The notes under the pieces were generated by a model, which was given only the letters and a program-made list of their open reading frames with translations, ran no database searches and was not told the DNA's origin. The position numbers and the translations under genes are program-made. DNA of 8,942 nt from Marinagarivorans sp. UBA5870 (GTDB taxonomy: Bacteria; Pseudomonadota; Gammaproteobacteria; Pseudomonadales; Cellvibrionaceae): contig DJFO01000208.1 of assembly GCA_002432555.1 (NCBI GenBank), positions 1,533 to 10,474 on the forward strand. Reading direction: 5' to 3'. This document shows, one piece after another, positions 1 to 7,037 of the stretch (within the stretch, counting starts at the first letter, position 1; each line of letters begins with the position of its first letter).

Positions 1-3000
1 CCGCCACAAAACCGCGCACCAGGTCATCGCAGAAGTTTTTCGCCGTTAGGAAGAGGATCGGCAACTTGTGCACCGGATGGCTGACCCGCATGCGCATGCA
101 GGCTTCGTAACCGGACATCCGCGGCATCATCACGTCCATGATCACCAGGTCGATCTGCGGGTTGGCCTGCAACACGCGCAGGGCTTCGCGCCCGTTGTCC
201 ACTTCGAGCACGGCGTAATCCTGCACCGTCAAGATGGCGCTGAGCACCATGCGGTTTACCGAGTCGTCATCGACAATCAACACAGTGTATTTGCGCTCCC
301 GATGCGCCGGCTTGAGCACCGTCAGCGTATCGTCGCGATCGCTGCTGACCAGGCTGCCGCGCCGCTCCGGCTCGCCCGGTGCCGGCCGAGGCGCAGGGGC
401 AGGCTTTACCGGCGCCTCGGCGGAGACGGGCATGGTGAAGGTAAACGTCGAACCTATGCCGACTTGCGAAGCGACTTCTAAGGTACCGCCGTGCAGTTCC
501 ACCAGCTGACGGCTGATGGCGAGACCGAGACCGGCGCCCTCCTGCTCCCGCGTATCGGTGGCGTCCACCTGGGTGAAGGCGTTGAAAATCCGGCTGAGGT
601 CTGCCGGTCCTATGCCGCTGCCGGTATCTTCCACTTTTATCGCCCAATGATCGTCCTGGCGCTCCGCGAAAACACGCACATGCCCGTGGGCGGAAAACTT
701 AATGGCGTTGCCTACTAAATTGAGGAGGATTTGTTGCAGGCGGTCGGAGTCGGCGAGGACCCAAGCATCGCGCGGAACTTCGTTGAGCAGGCGCAGGGAT
801 TTCTGGCCGCCGAGCGGGGCCAGCAGACCGAGTACCGCCTCAGTCAGATCATAAAGCTGCACGGGGGCCGGCTGGAGCATCAACCGGCGCTCGTTCAACC
901 GGGTGTGGTCGAGAATATCGTTGATCAGATTGGCAAGCCGGCGGCCACTGCCGGAAATCATCTGCAGGCTGTGGCGCACGCCCGGGTTGATATCGCCCAT
1001 GGCGCCGTCCTGGATGGCTTCGGCCAGGCCAATAATTCCGTTGAGCGGCGTGCGCAACTCGTGCGACGTATTGGCGAGGAAAGAGTCCTTCAGACGATCG
1101 AGTTTCAGCAACTTCTGGTTGAGCGCCTGCTCGTTGTGCAACGCGATCTTGCGTTTCTGGTAGCGCACCGCGGCCCCGGCCAGCAGAAGGGCGAGCACGG
1201 CGTAACCGCAATAGGCCCACCAGGTTTGGCTGAGGGCGGGCGTGATCACCAATTTCAGACTTGCGCCCTCCTCGTTCCACACCCCATCGCTGTTGGCCGC
1301 CCGCACCTGGAACCGGTACTCACCGGGGTCCAGGTTGGTATAGGTGGCCGTGTGGTTGGAACCCACGTAATTCCAGCCGCGGTCGAACCCCTCCAGCCGG
1401 TACGCGTATTGGTTGCGGTGCGACGCGCGATAGCTGATGGCATAAAAGTCGAAGGCGAACATGGTGTGACTGTGGGACAGTCGCAATTCGTGAGTCGCGC
1501 TTATGGGAGCGGACAGGGGTGATCCTGGGGTATCGGCGTATACCGGCTGGTTGAACAGGCGCAGCTCGGCGATCACGACCGCCGGCGCCGGCACGGGTTC
1601 GCTGAAGTAGGCGGGATCGAACACGCTGACGCCGGCCGCGCTGCCGAAATAGAGCCGCCCGCGCGCATCCTTGAAGGAGGCGTCTCGGTTGAAATTGTTA
1701 TCCACCAGACCGTTGCTCTCTCCCACGCTGCGCACCGCCAGGGATTTCGGATCCACCATCGCCAGACCATTGGGGGTGCTCACCCAGATAAAACCTCGGT
1801 TGTCCTCGAGAATGCTGGAAATATGGGCCGACGGCAAACCCTTACCAACCCGGATCACAGCGCCTGTGGAGGGGTCCAGGCGATTTAATCCCGCGTCCTG
1901 GGTGCCGACCCACAGGTGGCCGCGCCGGTCCTGGTGCAGGGAGATGATGCGGTTGCTGCTCAACGAGTTCGGATCCTTGGGGGCGTGGCGAAAATGTCGG
2001 AAACGCGCCCCAGTCGGCCCGACTTCCAACAGCAAATCCAGCCCGTCGATGGTGCCGACCCAGAGGCGCCCGTCGGCGTCCTCCAGCAGACTCCAGACAT
2101 GGCGGAAGCTCAGCGACTCCGGGTCGGCCGGGTCCGGCTCGAAGCGCACGAAACGGTCGTGCTCCCGCTGGTACAGGTGCAATCCGGCGTTTTCCGTGCC
2201 GACCCACAGGCGCCCGCTGCGGTCGACCAGCAGGCTCCAAATATGCGCATCCGCCAGACCGTGTTCCTCGCCGAAATGGCGAAACTCGCCGGCCTGCACA
2301 TTTAACCGGTGCAGACCGCCGGCCCAGGTTCCCACCCAGAGGTCGCCGCCGGGGTCGTTTGCCAAGGAGAGTACAGCGTTGGCCCGCAGCCCATCGGGAT
2401 CCTGGGGGTCCGCCAGGTAGCGGCGGAAAGTGCGCGTTTCCGGATTGAAGAGGTTGAGCCCGCCTTCCGTGCCTACCCAGACCGCACCGTCCGCCGCGGC
2501 GAGGAACCGCAGGACACTGCCGTGGCTGAGGGAGTGCGGATCGTGCGGCACGGCCGTGTAGTTCGTGAAGAGGGCTGTCGACTTGTCAAAATAATCCACA
2601 CCCGCGGGGAATAGACCGATCCACAGATCGCCCATATGGTCGTCGTAAATCGCGCGCACCCGGTTGGAACTGAGGGAGCTGGCGAGGTACGGGTCGTGGA
2701 TATATCGGTGAAAACGATCCGCCACCGGATCGTAAAGGGCGAGGCCCCCCGGGTCGGTGGCCACCCAAAAACTCCCGTTTTTGTCCAAGTGCAGATCCCA
2801 AATGCTGTTGCTGCTGATGCTGTCTGGGTTCACAGGGTCGTGGGCGTAGCGGCGGAACTGCCCGGTGGCCTCGAGCCGGGCCACACCGCCGCCGAGGGTG
2901 CCCACCCACAATTGGCCGGCGGCATCCTGGCCGATTGCGCGCACGTAGTTGTGCGGCAGCGAGGCGGGATTCTCGGCATTGTGCACCCAGGAGCGGAAAG

Positions 3001-3667
3001 CGCCCGTGGCGGCGTCGCGAAAGAACAGACCGCGGTCGGAAGTGCCGATCCAAAGCCCGCCCTCCGGATCGACATACACTTTGCGAACATAGAGGTTGCG
3101 AAATTCGGGCAGCCACTCGAACCGGTCACGCGCCGGGTTGAGGCGGTAAAGACCGCGGGCGGAAGCGAGGTAGAGGCTATTGTCCGGCGCCACTGCCAGG
3201 CTGAACAGCACATCGCTGCCCAGTCCCTCTCCCGGCACCACCCCCGGGCCTGGTTGGTGGCTGTTGAAATGACTGAAGTCGTGGGTGGCAGGGTTATAGC
3301 GATTGAGTCCCTGGGCGGTCGCGATCCACAGGACACCGTCCCGGTCGCGGGCCAGATCCCAGACATAGTTGCCGCTGAGAGACCCAGGTCGGCCGGGATC
3401 GGACTGGAAGATTTCAAATGTCTCGCCATTGAAGCGCGCAAGACCACCCTCCCCGCCGAACCACATAAACCCGGTGGCGTCCTGAATAATGGCCGTAATC
3501 GCATTGATGTTGTCGGTCTCGCCGAGACGTTCCCCGGCGAGCAGGTGCTGAAAACGAATAGGCAGCGCGGCGCGCGCCGGAGCGAAAAATCCGATCCAGC
3601 AAAGCAGCCACAGAGCCATAACAGCGGTCACGCGCAAGGAGCGCGGCCGGAGGTTGTTATTATTCAT
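1..3667 (-). CDS. Hybrid sensor histidine kinase/response regulator with two-component-regulator propeller (partial, C-terminus off window)
   Basis: This is an inner-membrane hybrid two-component sensor with a large periplasmic sensor. It starts at ATG 3667 (MNNNNLRPRS), 6 bases after an AAGG, and stays open for 1222 codons to the left edge. Residues about 1-33 form a signal peptide ending APARA. Fourteen propeller repeats of the form LW(I/V)GT..GGL run from about 60 to 685 (first Trp69, last Tyr673), enough for two seven-bladed propellers. A Y_Y_Y domain (about 735-812, with FDF around Asp740) leads into a transmembrane helix (about 816-836). The kinase core has SHELRTP with His869, an N box with Asn987, DTGSGIG with Asp1014 and GAGLGL at 1044-1049. 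After a Pro/Ala-rich linker comes a receiver with acidic residues 1133-1135 and phospho-acceptor Asp1178 (IMDVMMP). The receiver's conserved Lys and any output domain lie outside. In Bacteroidetes such sensors (HTCS) detect oligosaccharides; the ligand here is unknown. Confidence 0.94.
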   Translation of the reverse strand, partial: MNNNNLRPRSLRVTAVMALWLLCWIGFFAPARAALPIRFQHLLAGERLGETDNINAITAIIQDATGFMWFGGEGGLARFNGETFEIFQSDPGRPGSLSGNYVWDLARDRDGVLWIATAQGLNRYNPATHDFSHFNSHQPGPGVVPGEGLGSDVLFSLAVAPDNSLYLASARGLYRLNPARDRFEWLPEFRNLYVRKVYVDPEGGLWIGTSDRGLFFRDAATGAFRSWVHNAENPASLPHNYVRAIGQDAAGQLWVGTLGGGVARLEATGQFRRYAHDPVNPDSISSNSIWDLHLDKNGSFWVATDPGGLALYDPVADRFHRYIHDPYLASSLSSNRVRAIYDDHMGDLWIGLFPAGVDYFDKSTALFTNYTAVPHDPHSLSHGSVLRFLAAADGAVWVGTEGGLNLFNPETRTFRRYLADPQDPDGLRANAVLSLANDPGGDLWVGTWAGGLHRLNVQAGEFRHFGEEHGLADAHIWSLLVDRSGRLWVGTENAGLHLYQREHDRFVRFEPDPADPESLSFRHVWSLLEDADGRLWVGTIDGLDLLLEVGPTGARFRHFRHAPKDPNSLSSNRIISLHQDRRGHLWVGTQDAGLNRLDPSTGAVIRVGKGLPSAHISSILEDNRGFIWVSTPNGLAMVDPKSLAVRSVGESNGLVDNNFNRDASFKDARGRLYFGSAAGVSVFDPAYFSEPVPAPAVVIAELRLFNQPVYADTPGSPLSAPISATHELRLSHSHTMFAFDFYAISYRASHRNQYAYRLEGFDRGWNYVGSNHTATYTNLDPGEYRFQVRAANSDGVWNEEGASLKLVITPALSQTWWAYCGYAVLALLLAGAAVRYQKRKIALHNEQALNQKLLKLDRLKDSFLANTSHELRTPLNGIIGLAEAIQDGAMGDINPGVRHSLQMISGSGRRLANLINDILDHTRLNERRLMLQPAPVQLYDLTEAVLGLLAPLGGQKSLRLLNEVPRDAWVLADSDRLQQILLNLVGNAIKFSAHGHVRVFAERQDDHWAIKVEDTGSGIGPADLSRIFNAFTQVDATDTREQEGAGLGLAISRQLVELHGGTLEVASQVGIGSTFTFTMPVSAEAPVKPAPAPRPAPGEPERRGSLVSSDRDDTLTVLKPAHRERKYTVLIVDDDSVNRMVLSAILTVQDYAVLEVDNGREALRVLQANPQIDLVIMDVMMPRMSGYEACMRMRVSHPVHKLPILFLTAKNFCDDLVRGFVA

Positions 3668-3673
3668 TCAGCG

Positions 3674-3677
3674 CCTT
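3674..3677 (-). promoter_or_regulatory. Ribosome binding site of the hybrid sensor gene
   Basis: On the minus strand AAGG lies 6 bases before ATG 3667. It supports this start, which also gives a proper signal peptide. No other in-frame ATG lies near the N-terminus except codon 17, which would remove the charged region of the signal peptide. Confidence 0.6.
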
Positions 3678-3704
3678 GCAGTGAAAGTGAAAGGCTTGGG
3701 AGCA

Positions 3705-3710
3705 AGTATA
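3705..3710 (-). promoter_or_regulatory. Possible -10 element for the sensor gene
   Basis: The minus strand reads TATACT here, a 5/6 match to the sigma70 -10 consensus, about 38 bases upstream of the sensor ATG. No good -35 is present at 16-18 bases (the sequence there is GC-rich, for example TGCCGC), and there is no extended -10 TG. If used, this promoter would be weak or would need an activator. Confidence 0.35.
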
Positions 3711-3742
3711 GCCCCCGGCCGCCCGCCGCGGCAGGAGCGGAT

Positions 3743-3771
3743 TTGAACTCGGGGGTATTGGGCTCTATCAT
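3743..3771 (+). promoter_or_regulatory. Sigma70-type promoter of the RDD-SpoIIM-DUF4129-DUF4350-MoxR operon
   Basis: A -35 TTGAAC (3743-3748, 4/6 match including TTGA) and a -10 TATCAT (3766-3771, 5/6 match) are separated by exactly 17 bases. Transcription would start near 3777-3780, leaving a 5' leader of about 40 bases before the RDD start codon. It is the best promoter match in the intergenic region and it points into the operon. Confidence 0.6.
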
Positions 3772-3820
3772 CCAACAAGGTCCATGCAACCCGATCTTCC
3801 AAGGAAGTCCGTCCCCCTCT

Positions 3821-4573
3821 ATGGAAACGCGCCCGATCATTGATACCCGTCTGACCCTCGAAACGCCCGAGGGAACGGATCTGCCATTGTATCCCGCCAG
3901 TTTCTGGATCCGCAGTCTCGCCTATACCATCGATTGGCTGGTGCGCGGTGCGGCGGTGTTTTTAATTTCCATGACCTTGCGCCACAGCGGTCTGGGCTGG
4001 GGCCTTACCCTGGTCCTCTACTTTCTCCTGGAATGGTTTTATCCCGTGGTTTTCGAAGTCTGGCGCGGTGGCCAGACGCCTGGCAAGAAGGCGATGAAGC
4101 TTAAAGTGATCAATGACGACGGTACGCCGATCGATTTCGCGGGCTCGCTGATCCGCAATCTGCTGCGCGCGGTGGATTTCCTGCCCGCTTTTTACGTCGC
4201 CGGCATAGTGGCGAGTCTCTGTAACCGCCGTTTCCAGCGGCTGGGTGACCTGGCTGCCGGCACGCTGGTGGTATACACCAATCCTGTGCGTCCCGAGCCT
4301 GTTCTGGAGGCGGTCGGCAGCCGGCCGGTTCCCGATGGCTTCAGCACGGACGAGCAGCGTTTTCTACTCGCGTTCGCCCAGCGCAGTGCAACCATGAGCG
4401 CGGCGCGCCAGGCAGAACTTGCGCAGATCCTTAGCCCCTTAGTCACTCCGATAGTCACTCCGACAGAAGCCGTGCTCGCCATCAAGCAGATGGCAAATCA
4501 CATTGTCGGTCGTCGCGCACCCGCGGCTAACGCGCCCTCGGCTAAAGCGCACGCGGCTAAGGAGCCGCGATGA
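3821..4573 (+). CDS. RDD-family integral membrane protein
   Basis: This 250-residue protein starts at ATG 3821 (METRPIIDTRLTLETPEG). The preceding AAGGAAG (3801-3807) is somewhat far at 13 bases, but the N-terminus fits the family, and the frame upstream is only antisense to the sensor gene. The RDD domain spans about 20-152: Arg31 and Asp38 in the first helix (RSLAYTIDWL), a second hydrophobic helix (about 58-80), the GGQTPGKKAMKLKV loop (83-96), then RNLLRAVDFLP (112-122) and QRLGDLAAGTLVV (139-151). The remaining 100 residues are a cytoplasm-like tail with a helical segment and an Ala/Pro/Lys-rich end built of short repeats. RDD proteins are poorly characterised; some are linked to ion transport. 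As the first gene of a MoxR operon, its likely role is as a membrane partner of that system. It overlaps the next gene by ATGA. Confidence 0.9.
   Translation: METRPIIDTRLTLETPEGTDLPLYPASFWIRSLAYTIDWLVRGAAVFLISMTLRHSGLGWGLTLVLYFLLEWFYPVVFEVWRGGQTPGKKAMKLKVINDDGTPIDFAGSLIRNLLRAVDFLPAFYVAGIVASLCNRRFQRLGDLAAGTLVVYTNPVRPEPVLEAVGSRPVPDGFSTDEQRFLLAFAQRSATMSAARQAELAQILSPLVTPIVTPTEAVLAIKQMANHIVGRRAPAANAPSAKAHAAKEPR
4441..4464 (+). repeat. Two-copy 12-base tandem repeat within the RDD gene
   Basis: AGTCACTCCGAT is followed directly by AGTCACTCCGAC (11 of 12 bases identical). It is in frame and gives VTPIVTPT in the tail of the protein. The near identity suggests a recent slippage duplication. Confidence 0.9.
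4523..4567 (+). repeat. Three-copy 15-base degenerate repeat at the 3' end of the RDD gene
   Basis: Three in-frame 15-base units each carry CGGCTAA at the same place (4524, 4539, 4554) and encode AANAP, SAKAH and AAKEP. The third unit contains AAGGAG (4559-4564), the ribosome binding site of the next gene, 5 bases before its ATG. Confidence 0.85.
4559..4564 (+). promoter_or_regulatory. Ribosome binding site of the SpoIIM-like gene
   Basis: AAGGAG ends 5 bases before ATG 4570, inside the coding end of the RDD gene. It is the strongest Shine-Dalgarno match in the operon and fixes the start of the SpoIIM-like gene. Confidence 0.8.
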
Positions 4574-5550
4574 AGCAGATCGCGTTTGAACAGCTGCACG
4601 GCCCAACCTGGCGGACCCTCGAGCGGCTGTTGAACGCCCTCGAACGCGGGCACCGATCGGAGGCGGGGGACTGCCAGCAATTTGCCCCGCTGTTTCGCCG
4701 AGTGTGCCACCTGCATGCCCTCGCGAAGGAACGCCAATACAGCAGCTATCTCGTGGATCACCTCGACGATCTCGTGGTGCGCGCCCACCAGCAACTCTAC
4801 CGGCGCCGACACCTTGTGCTCGAGCAGTTGCTGCAGTTCGTGGTGCGCGACTTTCCTGCGCTCGTCCGGCAGGAGTGGCGGGCGATCTTCTGGTCGACTC
4901 TGTTGTTCGTCGGTCCCCTGCTCGGGTTTTGGGTCGGTATCACCCTGCAGCCCGAGTTGATCTACCTGGTGCTGGCGCCCGCCCAAGCGGCGGAGACGGA
5001 GGCTATGTTCGACCCGGCGAATCGGATCCTCGGCGCCGCCCGGGACGCCGACACCAACTGGAGTATGTTCGGATTCTACATCTACAACAATATCTCCGTC
5101 GCCTTCCGCACTTTTGCGGGCGGGCTGCTCTTTGGTGCGGGCTCCGGCTTTTTCCTCCTCTACAACGGCGCGCTGATCGGCGCGGTCGCCGCACACCTCG
5201 GCAACGCGGGGTCCACCACTCCCTTTTACACATTTGTGGTCGGCCACAGCAGCTTCGAACTTTCCGCCATAGTTCTCGCTGGCGCGGCCGGCCTGAAACT
5301 CGGCTACAGCCTGCTGGTGCCCGGTCAGCTGACTCGACCAGACTCCCTGCGCGCGGCGTCGGGCACGGCCATCCAATTGGTTTACGGCGCGGTTTTGATG
5401 TTACTGATCGCCGCGTTTGTCGAAGCCTTCTGGTCGTCCAATAACAGTTTCGTTGCCTGGCAAAAATATACCGTAGGCGCTCTGCTGTGGACCCTGGTAC
5501 TGGGGTATTTCATTGGCGGTGGCCGCGCCCGACCGGAGCCCGGCCGATGA
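4570..5550 (+). CDS. Stage II sporulation protein M-like (SpoIIM/DUF95) membrane protein
   Basis: This 326-residue polytopic inner-membrane protein has a soluble helical N-terminus (about 1-100) followed by some five to six hydrophobic segments (about 105-136, 178-208, 219-251, 264-287, 299-316). The family hallmarks are present: NNISVAFRTFAGG (173-185), the GHSSFELSAIVLAGAAG motif (225-241, His226 and Glu230) and the late VEAFWSS (284-290). In Bacillus, SpoIIM is part of the DMP engulfment machinery; homologues are widespread in bacteria that do not sporulate, where they commonly sit beside MoxR, RDD, DUF58 and DUF4129 genes and have no established function. The start is set by ATGA overlap with the RDD stop codon and by a strong ribosome binding site. 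The stop overlaps the next start in the same ATGA manner. Confidence 0.9.
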   Translation: MKQIAFEQLHGPTWRTLERLLNALERGHRSEAGDCQQFAPLFRRVCHLHALAKERQYSSYLVDHLDDLVVRAHQQLYRRRHLVLEQLLQFVVRDFPALVRQEWRAIFWSTLLFVGPLLGFWVGITLQPELIYLVLAPAQAAETEAMFDPANRILGAARDADTNWSMFGFYIYNNISVAFRTFAGGLLFGAGSGFFLLYNGALIGAVAAHLGNAGSTTPFYTFVVGHSSFELSAIVLAGAAGLKLGYSLLVPGQLTRPDSLRAASGTAIQLVYGAVLMLLIAAFVEAFWSSNNSFVAWQKYTVGALLWTLVLGYFIGGGRARPEPGR

Positions 5551-7037
5551 ATCTGGAACAGTTGCAGATTGCCATACGCCCGCGCCGCGACTGGGAGGCC
5601 GTTGATCTGGGCCTGCTGATGGCGCGGCACTGGTGGTGGCAACTTCAGCGGGTGTGGCTGCTGCTCACCCTGCCTTGGTTGGTCGCGGCGGCGCTGGTGC
5701 CCACCGAACATCTGTGGATGGTATCCGCCAGCCTTTGGTGGCTCAAACCGCTGTTCGAGCGGCCCCTCTTGATGATTCTGAGCCAGGGGGTATTCGGCGT
5801 TCAGCTGCGGAGCGGGGATGTGCTGCGCGCCCTGCCGCGCCTAACGCTCCGGCAGTGGCTGCCGAGCCTTACCTGGCGGCGCCTGAGTTTTAGCCGCTCC
5901 ATGGACCTGCCGGTCATCCAACTGGAGGGTCTCGCGGGCAGTGCCCGGCGCGCTCGTCTCAATGTTCTGCACCGGGACGACAGCGCCCCGGCCACCTGGC
6001 TAACCGTCATCGGAGTGCACCTGGAATCTTTCGTCGCCCTCGCCTGCGCCGCAGTTCTCCAGCTTTTCATTCCGAGCGAAATGAATTTTGATATTTGGTC
6101 TATCGATTTTTGGTTTACCAGCCGACCGGGCGCCGTGCTCATGACCTTGTTCACTTACATCGCAATGGCAGTGGTGGGTCCCCTATTTGTCGCCTGTGGA
6201 TTTTCTCTTTATCTCAATCGCCGGGTAAAGCTCGAAGGCTGGGACCTAGAAATTGCGTTCAAGCGCATGGCACAGAAGCGTGGCCTGCCGACCCTAGCGC
6301 TGCTCGTCGGCCTCGCCCTGTTCCAGTTGGCACCGCCGGTTGTACCGAAAGCGCAAGCGGATGCCGCAGCGGAGCGTGCGGCCGTGCGCGAGCAGATTCG
6401 CGCGATCAAGGAAGGGCCGGATTTTCACCAGATGGAAGTCGAAAAAACCTTGCAGCGGGCGGAGCGTAAACCGGCCAAAAAACCGCTTAGCTTCGATGGC
6501 CTGAAATTCTTTAGCGACCTCGGGAAACTCTTGCAGCGCCTGGCCGGCCTCGCCGAAATACTGCTCTGGGCGTTGGTTCTCGCACTGGTGGTCTGGGCCG
6601 CACTCAACTATCGGAGATGGCTCGAGCGATTCCGTCGCGCGCCGCGGCGCCGCACCCGCGCCTATCAGACCTCAACACTGTTCGGTTTGGCGGTGAGCCG
6701 CGATTCCCTGCCGGCGGATGTGGGGGCAGCGGCCCTCGTCTTATGGCAATCCGACCAATACCGTCAGGCGCTGGCGCTGCTGTACCGCGCCAGCTTGAGT
6801 GAGCTACTGCAGCGGGGTGTTCCCCTGCGCGACGGCTCCACGGAACTCGAGTGCCTTCAGCTGGCCCGCGGTCTGGAGCAAGAACTCGCCCTGCCGCAAC
6901 CGGCGCTCGCCTATTTTGCGGAAGTGACCGGGCTGTGGCGGCAATTGGCCTACGGGCACCGGGCTCCGCCGTCCGAGCTGGGCCTAAAGCTCTGCCGGGA
7001 CTGGAGCCGGAGCTGGGCGGACGCCGCGCATGCTTAA
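5547..7037 (+). CDS. DUF4129-domain multi-spanning membrane protein
   Basis: This 496-residue protein starts at ATG 5547 (MNLEQLQIAI), 8 bases after GGAG (5535-5538) and overlapping the previous stop by ATGA; an upstream in-frame ATG at 5487 is inside the SpoIIM-like gene and is not favoured. Hydrophobic segments lie at about 36-52, 56-82, 150-175, 195-222, 247-262 and 334-354. A charged, coiled-coil-prone section (about 268-312, rich in Ala, Glu, Arg, Lys) follows PPVVPKAQA and is probably extracytoplasmic. After the last helix, a basic stretch (RFRRAPRRRTR, 361-371) puts the C-terminus in the cytoplasm, where residues about 385-480 match DUF4129: ALVLWQSDQYRQALALLYRASLSELLQRG and STELECLQLA. 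The family is of unknown function and is regularly encoded beside MoxR, DUF58 and DUF4350. The domain resembles a small helical adaptor, so it could contact the ATPase; that is inference. Confidence 0.87.
   Translation: MNLEQLQIAIRPRRDWEAVDLGLLMARHWWWQLQRVWLLLTLPWLVAAALVPTEHLWMVSASLWWLKPLFERPLLMILSQGVFGVQLRSGDVLRALPRLTLRQWLPSLTWRRLSFSRSMDLPVIQLEGLAGSARRARLNVLHRDDSAPATWLTVIGVHLESFVALACAAVLQLFIPSEMNFDIWSIDFWFTSRPGAVLMTLFTYIAMAVVGPLFVACGFSLYLNRRVKLEGWDLEIAFKRMAQKRGLPTLALLVGLALFQLAPPVVPKAQADAAAERAAVREQIRAIKEGPDFHQMEVEKTLQRAERKPAKKPLSFDGLKFFSDLGKLLQRLAGLAEILLWALVLALVVWAALNYRRWLERFRRAPRRRTRAYQTSTLFGLAVSRDSLPADVGAAALVLWQSDQYRQALALLYRASLSELLQRGVPLRDGSTELECLQLARGLEQELALPQPALAYFAEVTGLWRQLAYGHRAPPSELGLKLCRDWSRSWADAAHA

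Larger units (their letters stand above)
3668..3820. promoter_or_regulatory. Divergent intergenic region between sensor gene and RDD-SpoIIM-MoxR operon
   Basis: This 153-base stretch separates the 5' ends of two divergently transcribed units, and it is the only non-coding region of any size in the window. It contains promoter elements for both directions, a GC-rich centre (about 3711-3740) and an imperfect inverted repeat. No RNA gene or terminator is apparent in it. Confidence 0.75.

Noticed and set aside
731..1522. 263-codon plus-strand open frame over the kinase region
   Set aside because: It is a GC-driven shadow frame opposite the kinase and Y_Y_Y domains; its translation shows no recognisable motif.
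3711..3740. GC-rich stretch between the genes as a possible terminator
   Set aside because: Both flanking genes are transcribed away from it, there is no following T run, and no stable stem beyond the short GCCGCGGC palindrome is evident.
2636..3820. Long in-frame upstream extension of the RDD gene (open frame from 2636)
   Set aside because: It is antisense to the propeller-coding part of the sensor gene and shows no family similarity. The RDD N-terminal pattern begins at ATG 3821, downstream of the promoter.
3784..3843. 19-codon leader reading frame (MQPDLPRKSV) overlapping the RDD start, with AAGG three bases upstream
   Set aside because: The Shine-Dalgarno-like site would lie at or before the predicted transcription start and its spacing is too short. 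There is no regulatory pattern such as codon runs or attenuator hairpins, so translation is unlikely.
4498..5376. 292-codon minus-strand open frame opposite the SpoIIM-like gene
   Set aside because: It is antisense to a clear membrane protein, and its low-complexity, charged translation is typical of a shadow frame in GC-rich DNA.
5487..5546. Upstream ATG extending the DUF4129 protein by 20 residues
   Set aside because: The extension (MDPGTGVFHWRWPRP) lies inside the SpoIIM-like gene and has no family support. ATG 5547 has a well-spaced GGAG and the same ATGA overlap as the preceding junction.
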